Source: Burkholderiaceae bacterium
Lineage (GTDB): Bacteria; Pseudomonadota; Gammaproteobacteria; Burkholderiales; Burkholderiaceae_D
Direction of reading: 5' to 3'
Assembly: GCA_030157545.1 (NCBI GenBank)
Contig: JAOAUN010000065.1
Location: 1-35,384, forward strand
Length of the DNA stretch: 35,384 nt
Under the pieces are notes generated by a model. That model saw only the letters and a program-made list of their open reading frames with translations. It was not told the DNA's origin and made no database searches. Shown one piece after another: positions 1-6,786 of this stretch. Each line of letters opens with the position of its first letter. The first letter of the stretch is position 1. The translations under genes were made by a program, and so were the position numbers.

Positions 1-12
1 CCGCCAAGATTC

Positions 13-41
13 AAAAGCCTTGATTTTCAAGGCTTTTTTTA
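13..41. terminator. Perfect hairpin with T-run, intrinsic terminator
   Basis: A 10-bp perfect stem (AAAAGCCTTG at 13-22, CAAGGCTTTT at 28-37) encloses a 5-nt loop and runs into a T-tract on the plus strand. It would end a plus-strand gene lying left of the window; the A-rich left flank gives a weaker signal for the minus-strand recombinase relic. The gene it serves is not visible. Confidence 0.75.
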
Positions 42-275
42 TTTCTGCTCTTTGCCAGCAGAATGTAAAAGCTGGTCTGGGTACACTTCGGGTACACAAA
101 GCCTGATTGCTGCCTCGATCTTGGCCATCTCGCGCTCATCACTTTCCCCATCAATCCAGTCCGCGTAAACGGCAAAGAACATCTGCTTGCTGTGGCCTAG
201 CTGCTTCGCCAGAAAGCCCGGGTTCGCGCCCGACATCAATTCAAGCGTCGCGCAGAACTGGGCAAAGGATTTTGC
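39..275 (-). pseudogene. C-terminal relic of a phage-type tyrosine recombinase (integrase)
   Basis: The last ~66 codons (from about 239 down to 39) read as the end of a tyrosine recombinase. The segment GANPGFLAKQLGHS matches the family's GH-containing helix, and the Tyr in FAVYADWIDG sits where the nucleophilic tyrosine belongs. The frame stays open to about 296, but the part just upstream (FAQFCATLELMSGANPG) no longer shows the HDLRHTFAS-like core, and the catalytic domain is missing. This is therefore a decayed 3' fragment, not a working integrase. It lies beside a terminator hairpin at the window edge, which fits the border of an old integrated element. The direction of transfer is inference; the motif match is seen. 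Confidence 0.7.
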
Positions 276-410
276 GGATCTGCTGAGGGGGGCATGGGAA
301 CAATCACCAAATCATCGACATCAACTGAGGACTGGCCAGTAAACCCAATGTCTAGGGCGCGGCTTGAAAAATTGTTCGTTGAAATGCTCGCTGACTACGG
401 AAAAAATTTA

Positions 411-771
411 CGGATCAGTGGGCCAGATACTGGTTCATTCGGATCAGGGCAGTCAGTTTTCCAGCGAGGACTGGCAAAACATTCCTTAAGGCGCACAGCC
501 TCGTCTGCAGCATGAGTCGCCGCGACAATTGCCACGACAAGCTGGCAGTGGAGAGTTCTTCCAGTTACCCAAATGGGAGCGTATTCGATAACGGACCTGC
601 AATACCTAGGAAAACGCACGGCAGCAGGTGTTTGATTACGTCGAGCAGTTCTATAATCCCCTACGCCGACACAGCCACAACAACGGCAGGTCACCGGCAC
701 AGTTCGAGCAGCAGTTTATTGAGAGGTACGCGGGTGTCTGGAAAATCGGTATCGATTCAGACTTAGGGTGA
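411..771 (+). pseudogene. IS3-family transposase orfB remnant (3' half, frameshifted)
   Basis: The region reads as the end of an IS3-family DDE transposase once frame changes are allowed. VLVHSDQGSQFSSEDWQ (430-480) carries the second Asp. After a frameshift near 484 comes LKAHSLVCSMSRRDNCHDK (485-541), then another shift near 553 into FFQLPKWERIR. In-frame stops lie at 589 and 607, followed by VFDYVEQFYNPLRRHS and SPAQFEQQFIERYAG, ending at a TGA at 769-771. Two frameshifts and two stops make it non-functional. The 5' half and orfA are not adjacent. The element sits against the 3' end of a PIN-domain gene on the other strand and appears to have truncated it. Confidence 0.85.
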
Positions 772-1150
772 CCAGATCCTGATCTAGGCTTGCCACAAAG
801 GCCTTGAACTCTCTGGAACAATTGCGAGCGGCGGCAGATTCGGAATCAAGCGCTTTGATTTGCTCGCTGACAGAGGTGAAATTCAGCCTTGATAGGCGTT
901 GCAATTTCGCAATTGCCGTATTCAACTCTTTGGCGACCTTGGACACCAGCTCCATTCGATGAATGTGGATTTCCCGTTCAACAATTTCAGTTTGCTGGAT
1001 GGTCAGCCAAGCCGGTCTCTGCAGCGGCAACGTACGTAACGCACCGGCGGAAAATTTGTACGCATGGCTATGAATTACGTCCGTATCGATGGAAAAGAAG
1101 CCAACGCTCTTGTCTTCCAGCAATGCTGCGCACTTGGCAATCCACTCGGC
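716..1150 (-). pseudogene. Truncated PIN-like domain protein (DUF4935-type) cut by the IS3 remnant
   Basis: Reading from about 1123, FFSIDTDVIHSHAYKF followed by LPLQRPAWLTI and TEIVEREIHIH resembles the start of PIN-like ribonuclease domains, in which the first acidic residues bind metal. A helical stretch of about 80 residues follows. The frame then runs at about 772 into the reverse complement of the IS3 transposase end and stops at 716, so the last dozen codons are IS-derived. No ATG or clear ribosome site is visible at the 5' end: the frame opens at about 1150 and the first usable start is a TTG at 1123. PIN domains are often toxins, but this copy lacks the C-terminal acidic residues and is probably dead. 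The family match is from memory of the pattern. Confidence 0.5.
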
Positions 1151-1166
1151 TTACGGCTCCCTTCCG

Positions 1167-1754
1167 TCAACTACGGGCAAATGCAATCAAATCGTTGAAC
1201 TGCATCTGATCTGCTGCACGTAAGGCAGCGAGGTAGTGATCGCGAAGCTCCCCCACTGTGGTGATGGATGCTTCGCCGCCGCCCCACGTCAGCCGCGGAC
1301 GGCCAAGACGCATTGCCAACAAATCTGCCATCAAACGTGCATGGCGTCCGTTGCCATTAGGGAAGGCATGAATCCACACCAATTGATGGTGAAACCTCAC
1401 TGCCATCTCATCGGCATCAAAGACATGATTCTCGATTTGATATTTTGTATTGTCTAGCAAGTTGCGTAACTTCACCGCCACCTGCGTAGAGTCTACCCCA
1501 ATGTTTTTGTTGGTCTTTCGAAATGTTCCCGCCCACTGCCAGGTCTTATCAAACATCTGGCGATGCAGATCTCGAATAAACCCCTCATCCAGCAAGTCCC
1601 GCTTTTTCTGGCGCGCAGCCCAGCGATCCCCCTGAACGATGTTGATTTGCTCCCATGCGTTTAGATCGCCTTGGGTGGTAATGTGCGTCGGCACCAAACC
1701 TGCGGCTTCGTCCGGATCTAATGGGGTTGCCCCTGGGGCGTAATGAAATTCCAT
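1167..1754 (-). CDS. Mobile mystery protein B, Fic/DOC-family protein
   Basis: This 195-residue protein has a canonical Fic core: HAFPNGNGRHAR at about residues 129-140 matches HxFx(D/N)GNGRxxR, where the His is catalytic and the Asn/Gly/Arg residues bind ATP phosphates. Fic enzymes usually transfer AMP to Ser/Thr/Tyr of target proteins. The N-terminal LDPDEAAGLVPTHITTQG is typical of the 'mobile mystery protein B' family, which is found with protein A on mobile DNA. The ATG at 1754 is preferred; a TTG two codons upstream is possible. It lies 10 bp downstream of mmpA and is probably co-transcribed. The target is unknown, and whether the upstream HTH protein or an internal helix restrains its activity is inference. 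Both catalytic motif and length look complete, unlike most neighbours. Confidence 0.85.
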   Translation of the reverse strand: MEFHYAPGATPLDPDEAAGLVPTHITTQGDLNAWEQINIVQGDRWAARQKKRDLLDEGFIRDLHRQMFDKTWQWAGTFRKTNKNIGVDSTQVAVKLRNLLDNTKYQIENHVFDADEMAVRFHHQLVWIHAFPNGNGRHARLMADLLAMRLGRPRLTWGGGEASITTVGELRDHYLAALRAADQMQFNDLIAFARS

Positions 1755-1764
1755 ATTCAATATC

Positions 1765-2223
1765 TCACCACAGTTCCCGACGCGAACCTTCGAGCAACTC
1801 CTTGGTGGCCAGCTCCAGTTGCAGCTTGGTCAATGGCCCTTGGACAGCCTGATCCTCCAATGCCATTGAATGGGCAATCGGGCGCAAGCGCTCCCGCGCC
1901 ACTGACTCGGCTCGTTCTTTCACATGCTGCGACAGGCTGGTACGAGGCACCAAGGCATATTGCAGTTCGCAATCCAACGCCTCAGCCAACTTGCGCAGGC
2001 TGGCCAACGTGATGACATCTGACGCCTCTGCATTTTCCAGCTTGCGGACACCGGCATGGGACATGCCCAGACGACGAGCAAAGGCTGCGGCGGACATGCC
2101 CAGGGACTCACGAATCGCGCGCACCCATCCAGACCTGGGGCGTGCGCTCAATTGCGCAGCCTTCCAAGTGGCAAGAAGTGCGTCCATTTGCTGGAGCTGA
2201 AGATCGCGGAATTGGTTTTCCAT
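1765..2223 (-). CDS. Mobile mystery protein A, HTH DNA-binding partner of the Fic protein
   Basis: This 152-residue protein has a helix-turn-helix of XRE type at about residues 40-95. Its key stretch is MSAAAFARRLGMSHAGVRKL, followed by ITLASLRKLAEALDCELQYAL. The flanking regions WKAAQLSARPRSGWVRAIRE and the Arg/Glu-rich C-terminus fit the 'mobile mystery protein A' family, which is always the upstream partner of a Fic-family protein B. It probably autoregulates the pair: four regularly spaced palindromes surround its promoter. The start is an ATG immediately 3 nt from the nearest palindrome; no strong Shine-Dalgarno is seen. An antitoxin-like role is inference, as the family's function is not settled. 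Confidence 0.85.
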   Translation of the reverse strand: MENQFRDLQLQQMDALLATWKAAQLSARPRSGWVRAIRESLGMSAAAFARRLGMSHAGVRKLENAEASDVITLASLRKLAEALDCELQYALVPRTSLSQHVKERAESVARERLRPIAHSMALEDQAVQGPLTKLQLELATKELLEGSRRELW

Positions 2224-2225
2224 GG

Positions 2226-2336
2226 AACCTACAGGTAAAGTTTCAATAGCACTATCTTAACCTAGGGGTTCCAATCGTGCAAATATATTGAAACCTAAAG
2301 GTTAATTATTGTAGGATAAAATGAAACTTATAAGTT
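2226..2336. promoter_or_regulatory. Array of four operator-like palindromes at 33-bp spacing
   Basis: Four 12-bp sites occur at 2226 (AACCTACAGGTA), 2259 (AACCTAGGGGTT), 2292 (AACCTAAAGGTT) and 2325 (AACTTATAAGTT). The consensus is AACYT-N2-ARGTT; the third and fourth copies are perfect palindromes, and the fourth extends to a 16-bp palindrome at 2323-2338. Start-to-start distances are 33, 33 and 33 bp, close to three helical turns. Copy 1 abuts the mmpA start codon, copy 2 lies in the promoter spacer, and copies 3 and 4 lie upstream of the -35. Binding by MmpA is inferred from position. Confidence 0.7.
2254..2282 (-). promoter_or_regulatory. Predicted sigma-70 promoter of mmpAB
   Basis: On the minus strand TTGCAC (2282-2277) and TAAGAT (2259-2254) are separated by exactly 17 bp. 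Transcription would begin about 2247, giving a short leader of about 25 nt before the ATG at 2223. One of the four operator-like palindromes fills most of the spacer, which would let a bound repressor block RNA polymerase. Confidence 0.6.
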
Positions 2337-2344
2337 TCTTTCCA

Positions 2345-2600
2345 TTTCATCTCTTGATTGTCACGCGTTGCTGCCGCTGATTTGATACCAAAGCGGGAGG
2401 CTAGGTCCTGCCGCCGGATTTCGCCGATAAATTGAAGGCTCAGAAGTGTCTAGGGTTTCAATAGCGATTCAATCTTGTTAGATTCGCTCGTTTAATGCTG
2501 CATGGACAACCGATGGCCCTTTTTTTATCTGCGAAAATTCTTATAGATACTATTAGGCTAAAGAAGCTTAGGAATTAACGTACGTGGACTAGCTCGGAGT
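2345..2600. other. Gene-free stretch between the mmpA operators and the IS relics
   Basis: Apart from the short WYL-type HTH relic at about 2351-2446, no intact gene is seen here. A 27-codon plus-strand open frame from about 2492 has no recognisable product or ribosome site. The stretch is AT-rich and looks like decayed mobile DNA. Confidence 0.5.
2351..2446 (-). pseudogene. Relic of the N-terminal HTH of a WYL-type regulator
   Basis: About 30 codons on the minus strand read LQFIGEIRRQDLASRFGI followed by KSAAATRDNQE. This resembles the winged-HTH start of WYL-domain regulators (BrxR/CapW-like), where a 'GE-x-R-x-DL-x-x-FGI-S-x-x-A-T-R-D' pattern is common. There is no start codon, a TAG lies just upstream, and the frame ends in the mmpA operator array with no WYL domain following. 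If correct, it is a scrap of a regulator that often accompanies phage-defence genes. The match is short and from memory, so confidence is moderate. Confidence 0.4.
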
Positions 2601-2604
2601 TCAT

Positions 2605-2672
2605 ATGATGTACTGCTGCCTCTGTTTCCTTCAGGATCCCATTGATTTTTCTTCTGTGAATCGATTCTTCAT
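2605..2672 (-). pseudogene. IS3-family transposase orfA relic, 5' end
   Basis: From an ATG at 2672 the minus strand reads MKNRFTEEK; after a one-base shift it continues INGILKETEAAVHH. This matches the 'MKNRFTEEQIIGFLKEAEAG' start of OrfA in one IS3-family subgroup. Only about 23 codons remain before similarity is lost. The element pointed left; the sequence upstream of the ATG (2677-2699) may be its old terminal repeat. Confidence 0.65.
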
Positions 2673-2762
2673 GTCTGCTTCCCGTGACCCTACCCCACAA
2701 AAAAATCCCGTTTTAAATCAAAATCTTGTAGCAAATTTCCACGATTTGAAACGAGGTCAGGA

Positions 2763-2895
2763 ATGAAGAAAAGTAAATTCACGGAAAAGAAAATTGTCTT
2801 CGCTTGAAGCAAGCCGAGCTCGGTATCAGCGTCGGCGAAGTCTGCCGCAAGCTCGGCATCAGCGAAGAGATGTTCTACAACTGAAAGAAAAAGCC
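2763..2895 (+). pseudogene. IS3-family transposase orfA relic of a second subgroup
   Basis: From ATG 2763 the frame reads MKKSKFTEKKIVFA and then meets TGA. Restoring two bases gives KQAELGISVGEVCRKLGI and SEEMFYN, ending in a TGA where Trp (FYNWKKK) is expected. This is the helix-turn-helix half of an OrfA of the 'MKKSRFTEEQIVFALKQAE' type, distinct from the leftward relic at 2605-2672. Its orfB is absent. The 11-mer GAAACGAGGTC occurs just before (2748-2758) and after it (2945-2955). Confidence 0.8.
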
Positions 2896-3007
2896 ACTTA
2901 AAAACTTCTCAAGCGTCTTCTTGACGTCTGGAACTTATTTCATGGAAACGAGGTCTACCAGCAATTTCATGGCCTTCGACATAAAAATGCCAAGTTAAAA
3001 TAGCGCT

Positions 3008-3703
3008 ATGAAGCTAAAACTCTTGGCCTTCACGGCACTTCTCATTCCACCCTTTGCATTTGCTGCACGCCCCTTCATTACCGATGACGCTCGGCTAACC
3101 ACTGGAGGAAGTTGTCAGATCGAGAGCTGGACGCGGGTCTATCCTGGCAGCAATGAACTCTGGGCGCTTCCGGCTTGCAATCCGACGGGAAACCTTGAGT
3201 TTACGCTTGGTGGCGGGAGCGTGAAGTCGCAGGGCCAGGCGGCAAGCAGCGATTATGTTTTTCAGGGAAAGACCTTGTTTCGTTCAATGGAAACGAATGG
3301 CTGGGGATGGGGTTTGGCGGTCGGTACAATTCGGCACCCAAGCATCAATCCGGGGCCGAACATGCTCGGTAATACGTATGCTTACATTCCTTTGTCGGTT
3401 TCATTCAATGATGACAAAATAATCGTCCATACCAATTTGGGATGGCTAAAAGATAAAGCATCCAGTCTCAACAGTGCGCTATGGGGGATTGGTGGAGAGT
3501 TCAAGTTGCACTCCAAACTGCTCGGTATTGCAGAAACGTATGGAGACAACCGTGGCGTGTCTTATGGGCAAACTGGCCTCAGATACTCAGTAATACCTAA
3601 CCTGTTTCAGGTCGATGCTACTTTTGGCCGGCAACTCTCGGGCGAGGGAAACAGTCGCTGGATCTCCTTTGGCATTCGTTACACCCCTGACAGGTTATTC
3701 TGA
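3008..3703 (+). CDS. Exported outer-membrane beta-barrel-like protein (phenol MetA-pathway family-like)
   Basis: This 231-residue protein begins with a clear signal peptide (MKLKLLAFTALLIPPFAFA, cleavage before RPFI). The mature start RPFITDDARLTTGGSCQIES resembles proteins annotated as putative MetA-pathway phenol-degradation outer-membrane proteins. The rest alternates aromatic and small residues in beta-strand-like stretches, consistent with a small barrel, and ends in Phe (TPDRLF), the usual terminal aromatic for outer-membrane insertion. The two Cys residues of the mature protein are near the N-terminus. The Shine-Dalgarno is weak. It is an intact gene among IS and gene relics, with no operon partner. 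Its substrate, if it is a transporter, cannot be read from the sequence. Confidence 0.7.
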   Translation: MKLKLLAFTALLIPPFAFAARPFITDDARLTTGGSCQIESWTRVYPGSNELWALPACNPTGNLEFTLGGGSVKSQGQAASSDYVFQGKTLFRSMETNGWGWGLAVGTIRHPSINPGPNMLGNTYAYIPLSVSFNDDKIIVHTNLGWLKDKASSLNSALWGIGGEFKLHSKLLGIAETYGDNRGVSYGQTGLRYSVIPNLFQVDATFGRQLSGEGNSRWISFGIRYTPDRLF

Positions 3704-4111
3704 GCTTACAACGCTGCTTTTAAGATGCCAACGGAGCATAGACGATGAAGACTCACAGTCTGTTTTGAATCGCAAGCAGCCCCATTCAGGTGATGAAGTT
3801 CGAATCCCTGACCTCACCAGAAAACGATGAATTCTGACCGGAGATTTCCGTATTTGCCTGCCAATTAAGGAGCTCGATAGCTTTTAGATCGAAAAGTTTT
3901 TCATGCTCGTCTTCATTCGGATGGCTTCCTCGGTCGTGAGCGCTGCCGTGTCTTTGAACTCACCAAAGGCAACATAGCCTGCATTGTTGACCAAGGCACC
4001 CAAGACGATGCCGCGCGCCTGAATGGTTTCGGTTGTACGGATATGAAGAATTTCAAATTTTTTATGGCAATGGATGTATGAAAAAGCTGGCACCTTGGAA
4101 TCAAGTACGGG
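3704..4111. other. Gene-poor gap between two exported-protein genes
   Basis: No intact gene is seen. The plus strand carries only short frames without ribosome sites; the minus strand holds the short-chain dehydrogenase relic at about 3890-4050. No clear terminator follows the outer-membrane protein gene. Confidence 0.5.
3890..4050 (-). pseudogene. Short-chain dehydrogenase/reductase relic
   Basis: A minus-strand frame contains TIQARGIVLGALVNNAGYV followed by AFGEFKDTA. The NNAG motif after a hydrophobic beta-strand is the hallmark of classical SDR enzymes, where it stabilises the central sheet. Neither the N-terminal GxxxGxG cofactor motif nor the catalytic YxxxK is found nearby, and the frame continues into unrelated sequence. 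It is best read as a roughly 35-codon scrap of an SDR gene. Confidence 0.5.
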
Positions 4112-5188
4112 ATGAACTTAATCGCTATGAAACAAAATCCTTTATCTATTAAAAACCGCTATCGCAGCAGGGTTTGGCTGTCGGGTGTACTGGTTGTCTG
4201 TGCCACCGTGCTCAGCCCGGCTGGCGCTTGCGCTCAAGAACTCCGGCAACCGATGCCCACGTTGGCATCACTCACTCCAGAAGCACTGGAGGTGGATGCT
4301 TCACTGTTCACCGTCCGAAGCTTCGACTGGTTCGATAGCCAGCGCCAACGAAAGGTGCCCGCGAAACTCTATTTGCCCACCGCCAGAGCAGTGGCGGGGT
4401 CGGTACCGCTGGTCGTCTTTTCGCATGGAATCGGTGGCTCCAGGGAAGGGTACAGCTACTTGGGACGGTACTTGGCTGCACACGGCTATGGCAGCCTGCA
4501 TGTGCAGCATGTAGGTAGCGACCGCCAACTCTGGTGGGGCAATCCGTTTGCCCTCACTGCCCGCTTGCGTGGTGCGGCTCAAGTTGCAGAGGCAGTACAT
4601 CGGGTGCAGGATCTTCGGTATTCGCTCGACCAGATTTTGGGCGCTCAGGAAGGTGGACTGTTTGACACCCGCAGAATCATCGCCGCCGGTCACTCTTATG
4701 GAGCCAACACCACGATGCTGATTGCGGGCGCGCAGGTAGAGCAGCACGGTCAAAAAATTTCGCTTCGTGACCCAAGAATCAGCGCGGCAATCATCATTTC
4801 AGCGCCGCCTTTCTATGGCTTGGGTGACCCCAATAAAATACTCTCCGGTATTGGCGTACCGACGCTTCACATCACAGCCATAGAGGACGTCATTAAGATA
4901 CCGGGTTACGTGTCTGGTCTCCAGGATCGGATCGATATTTTCAAGGCAATGGGGAGCGATCAACTAGTACCCAAAGTGCTCGCCGTTTTCAAGGGTGGGT
5001 CGCATAGCATCTTCACCGACAGGGCCGGTACCGGTGGCCTGAATGTAAACCCCAAGGTAAAAGTGGCCACACGGCAATTGGCACTGGCTTTTTTGAACGG
5101 GATACCTGAAAACAACTACCTGGCGATTGACGGATGGTCACTTAGCAACACCGAGCTTATCGCCCAGTTTGAAAGGTTTGATCGTTAA
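4112..5188 (+). CDS. Exported alpha/beta hydrolase (dienelactone hydrolase / PAF-acetylhydrolase-like)
   Basis: This 358-residue protein has an N-terminal hydrophobic segment ending in AGACA, consistent with export. VVFSHGIGGSREGYSYLGRY at about residues 101-120 provides the oxyanion region, and GHSYG at 193-197 places the nucleophile at Ser195. An acidic residue in AIEDVIK and His in GGSHSIF complete a plausible triad. The architecture matches secreted esterases or lipases related to PAF-acetylhydrolase. The first ATG is used; an ATG five codons on (4127) is an alternative and neither has a strong ribosome site. It appears intact, while the MerR gene directly downstream is dead, so it may have lost its regulator. 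The substrate is unknown. Confidence 0.8.
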   Translation: MNLIAMKQNPLSIKNRYRSRVWLSGVLVVCATVLSPAGACAQELRQPMPTLASLTPEALEVDASLFTVRSFDWFDSQRQRKVPAKLYLPTARAVAGSVPLVVFSHGIGGSREGYSYLGRYLAAHGYGSLHVQHVGSDRQLWWGNPFALTARLRGAAQVAEAVHRVQDLRYSLDQILGAQEGGLFDTRRIIAAGHSYGANTTMLIAGAQVEQHGQKISLRDPRISAAIIISAPPFYGLGDPNKILSGIGVPTLHITAIEDVIKIPGYVSGLQDRIDIFKAMGSDQLVPKVLAVFKGGSHSIFTDRAGTGGLNVNPKVKVATRQLALAFLNGIPENNYLAIDGWSLSNTELIAQFERFDR

Positions 5189-5193
5189 TAACC

Positions 5194-5613
5194 ATGTACT
5201 CTGCGCTTGCGCACCTGACATTACCAATCCCTGAAAACCAATATCAGCGCGCATGGCTTCAAGCCCTTTCAGACTATAAGTGCTTGTGCAAGTCGGCCAA
5301 TGTAACCTGCGGCGAATTGCGCTTGTGTGAGAGCCAAAGCTTGATTGCACCACAGAGCCGGACTGAATCCGGCAATCGCCAATATGAAACCAACACGCTG
5401 GATCCGCTCATGGCCATCATGCGTCTGAAGGAGCCTGGCTTCACCCTGGCCTAGATTGCGCTGCTACTCACCGAATGTGATCTCGGTGAGATCGATGAGT
5501 CATCCACTCAGCGAATGGCTGGAAAAGTTTTATCAAAAATCGATGAACGTACTGCGGGTCTGCAATCCATACGCGGCTCCGAAAATCTTGAGGCTGGAAA
5601 ATCAATCCCGTGA
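5194..5613 (+). pseudogene. MerR-family regulator pseudogene with in-frame TAG
   Basis: One reading frame carries most of a MerR-type regulator. KSANVTCGELRLCES and QSLIAPQSRTESGNRQYE match the winged HTH (normally TLRYYE..GLI..R.E.GYR.Y), and LMAIMRLKEPGFTLA matches the next helix. A TAG at 5452-5454 stands where Glu/Asp is usual (GFTLA-E-I). The frame continues in phase with IALLLTECDLGEID and KVLSKIDERTAGLQSI, a typical dimerisation helix, to a TGA at 5611-5613. The signature YYE is degraded to LCE, and the start codon is unclear: the HTH begins at about 5275 without an ATG directly before it. It is almost certainly inactive. The nonsense codon is the only interruption downstream of the HTH. 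Confidence 0.75.
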
Positions 5614-5934
5614 CACCAGTTATTTTAAGGAGCAGATCGGGTCAACATGATAAAGCCAAGGGTTGATCAGCGCGACCACGATCTGCAATACATACAGGCC
5701 CTGCATTGGCTATTTTTTGACGCCGCTGGCTTCTTGGTTAAATTCCCGGCTGGATAAAGTCGTAGTAGACATTTTCACTTATAGGTCACAACCTCGAATC
5801 AAAACCTCAAATCAAAACCTTCCTTCAATTTTCCGCGTTTTAAGGTATGGTTCGATCCCCGCTTAGCCAAGTTTAAAATGCTCGGTGATTTTGCGAGGAA
5901 TTTTGCATTCTGCGTCCACTCAAGCACCTGACTT
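5614..5934. other. Gene-free stretch before the RIO kinase gene
   Basis: No coding relic could be identified. A minus-strand frame near 5660-5710 is hydrophobic (LQIVVALINPWLY) but too short to place. A tandem ATCAAAACCT repeat lies at about 5798-5818. The right end should hold the promoter of the kinase gene, but no convincing -35/-10 pair was picked. Confidence 0.5.
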
Positions 5935-6786
5935 ATGAAAATCCCCAAAAGAATCCAGCCGCTGGTTGAGGAAGGCCTGATTGACTCCGTAGCGCGCCAG
6001 CTCATGAGCGGCAAAGAAGCTACGGTCTTTGTCGTGCGTTGCGGTAACGAGATTCGCTGCGCAAAGGTTTACAAAGAAGCTAGCCAGCGCAGTTTCCGTC
6101 AAGCGGCTTCCTACCAGGAAGGTCGTAAAGTCAAAAATAGCCGGCAGGCGCGCGCGATGGAAAAAGGCACGCGTTATGGCCGCAAAATGCAGGAAGAAGT
6201 TTGGCAAAATGCCGAGGTCGATGCACTGTACCGGCTTGCTGCAGCTGGTGTGCGTGTGCCGAAGCCCTATATTTGTTTCGAAGGCGTGCTGCTGATGGAG
6301 CTGGTGACGGATGCTGAAGGCAATGCCGCGCCGCGCCTGAATGATGTGGACTTGAGCGAGGCGCTGGCGCTGGATTATCACGCGCGGTTGTTGCGACAGG
6401 TGGTGCTGATGCTATGCGCGGGCGTCATTCATGGTGACCTGTCCGAATACAATATTCTGGTCGACTCAGCTGGCCCTGTAATTATCGACTTGCCGCAGGC
6501 AATTGATGCGGCAGGCAATACTGAAGCCGGTACCATGCTCAAGCGCGATGTCGACAATCTGCGTAATTTTTTCAGCGTCTTTGCGCCGCAACTTGCGAGA
6601 ACTCAATACGGCAAAGAAATTTGGCAATTGTACGGGGCCGGCTTGCTGCAGCCTGATTCCGTTCTGACCGGTCAAGTCGAGATCGATACACGCCCTGCTG
6701 ATGTGGGTGCAGTGATGCATGAAATTGCATTGGCCGAGCAGGAAGAACATGAACGGCAGTTGCGACTGCAGCAGCTGGCAAGTTGA
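5935..6786 (+). CDS. RIO1-like serine/threonine protein kinase (PA4780 type)
   Basis: This 283-residue protein shows the RIO kinase fold: a glycine-loop equivalent SGKEATVF (25-32), catalytic Lys in CAKVYKE (about 44), the loop HGDLSEYNIL (166-175) with catalytic Asp168, and the metal-binding Asp185 in IIDLPQ. The RIO-specific Arg/Lys-rich insertion containing RYGRKMQEEVWQNAE is present. Length matches bacterial RIO1-like proteins of the PA4780 group. Archaeal and eukaryotic relatives act in ribosome maturation; the bacterial role is unsettled. The gene stands alone, preceded by relics and followed by a 755-bp gap. The start is the only ATG in register before the kinase domain. Confidence 0.9.
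   Translation: MKIPKRIQPLVEEGLIDSVARQLMSGKEATVFVVRCGNEIRCAKVYKEASQRSFRQAASYQEGRKVKNSRQARAMEKGTRYGRKMQEEVWQNAEVDALYRLAAAGVRVPKPYICFEGVLLMELVTDAEGNAAPRLNDVDLSEALALDYHARLLRQVVLMLCAGVIHGDLSEYNILVDSAGPVIIDLPQAIDAAGNTEAGTMLKRDVDNLRNFFSVFAPQLARTQYGKEIWQLYGAGLLQPDSVLTGQVEIDTRPADVGAVMHEIALAEQEEHERQLRLQQLAS

Noticed and set aside
395..700. 101-codon open frame on the minus strand
   Set aside because: It lies antisense over the IS3 transposase remnant, whose motifs are clear; its translation shows no recognisable domain.
1660..1740. Inhibitory (S/T)xxxE(G/N) motif of Fic proteins inside MmpB
   Set aside because: The nearest match (TTQGDL) lacks the Glu and the following Gly/Asn, so self-inhibition cannot be supported.
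5194..5454. Independent 86-residue protein
   Set aside because: The MerR reading continues in the same frame after the TAG, so this is the 5' part of a pseudogene.
5845..5880. tRNA-like stretch GGTTCGATCCCCGC followed by CCA
   Set aside because: The T-arm stem does not pair (TATGG against CCCGC) and no acceptor, D or anticodon arm is found upstream.
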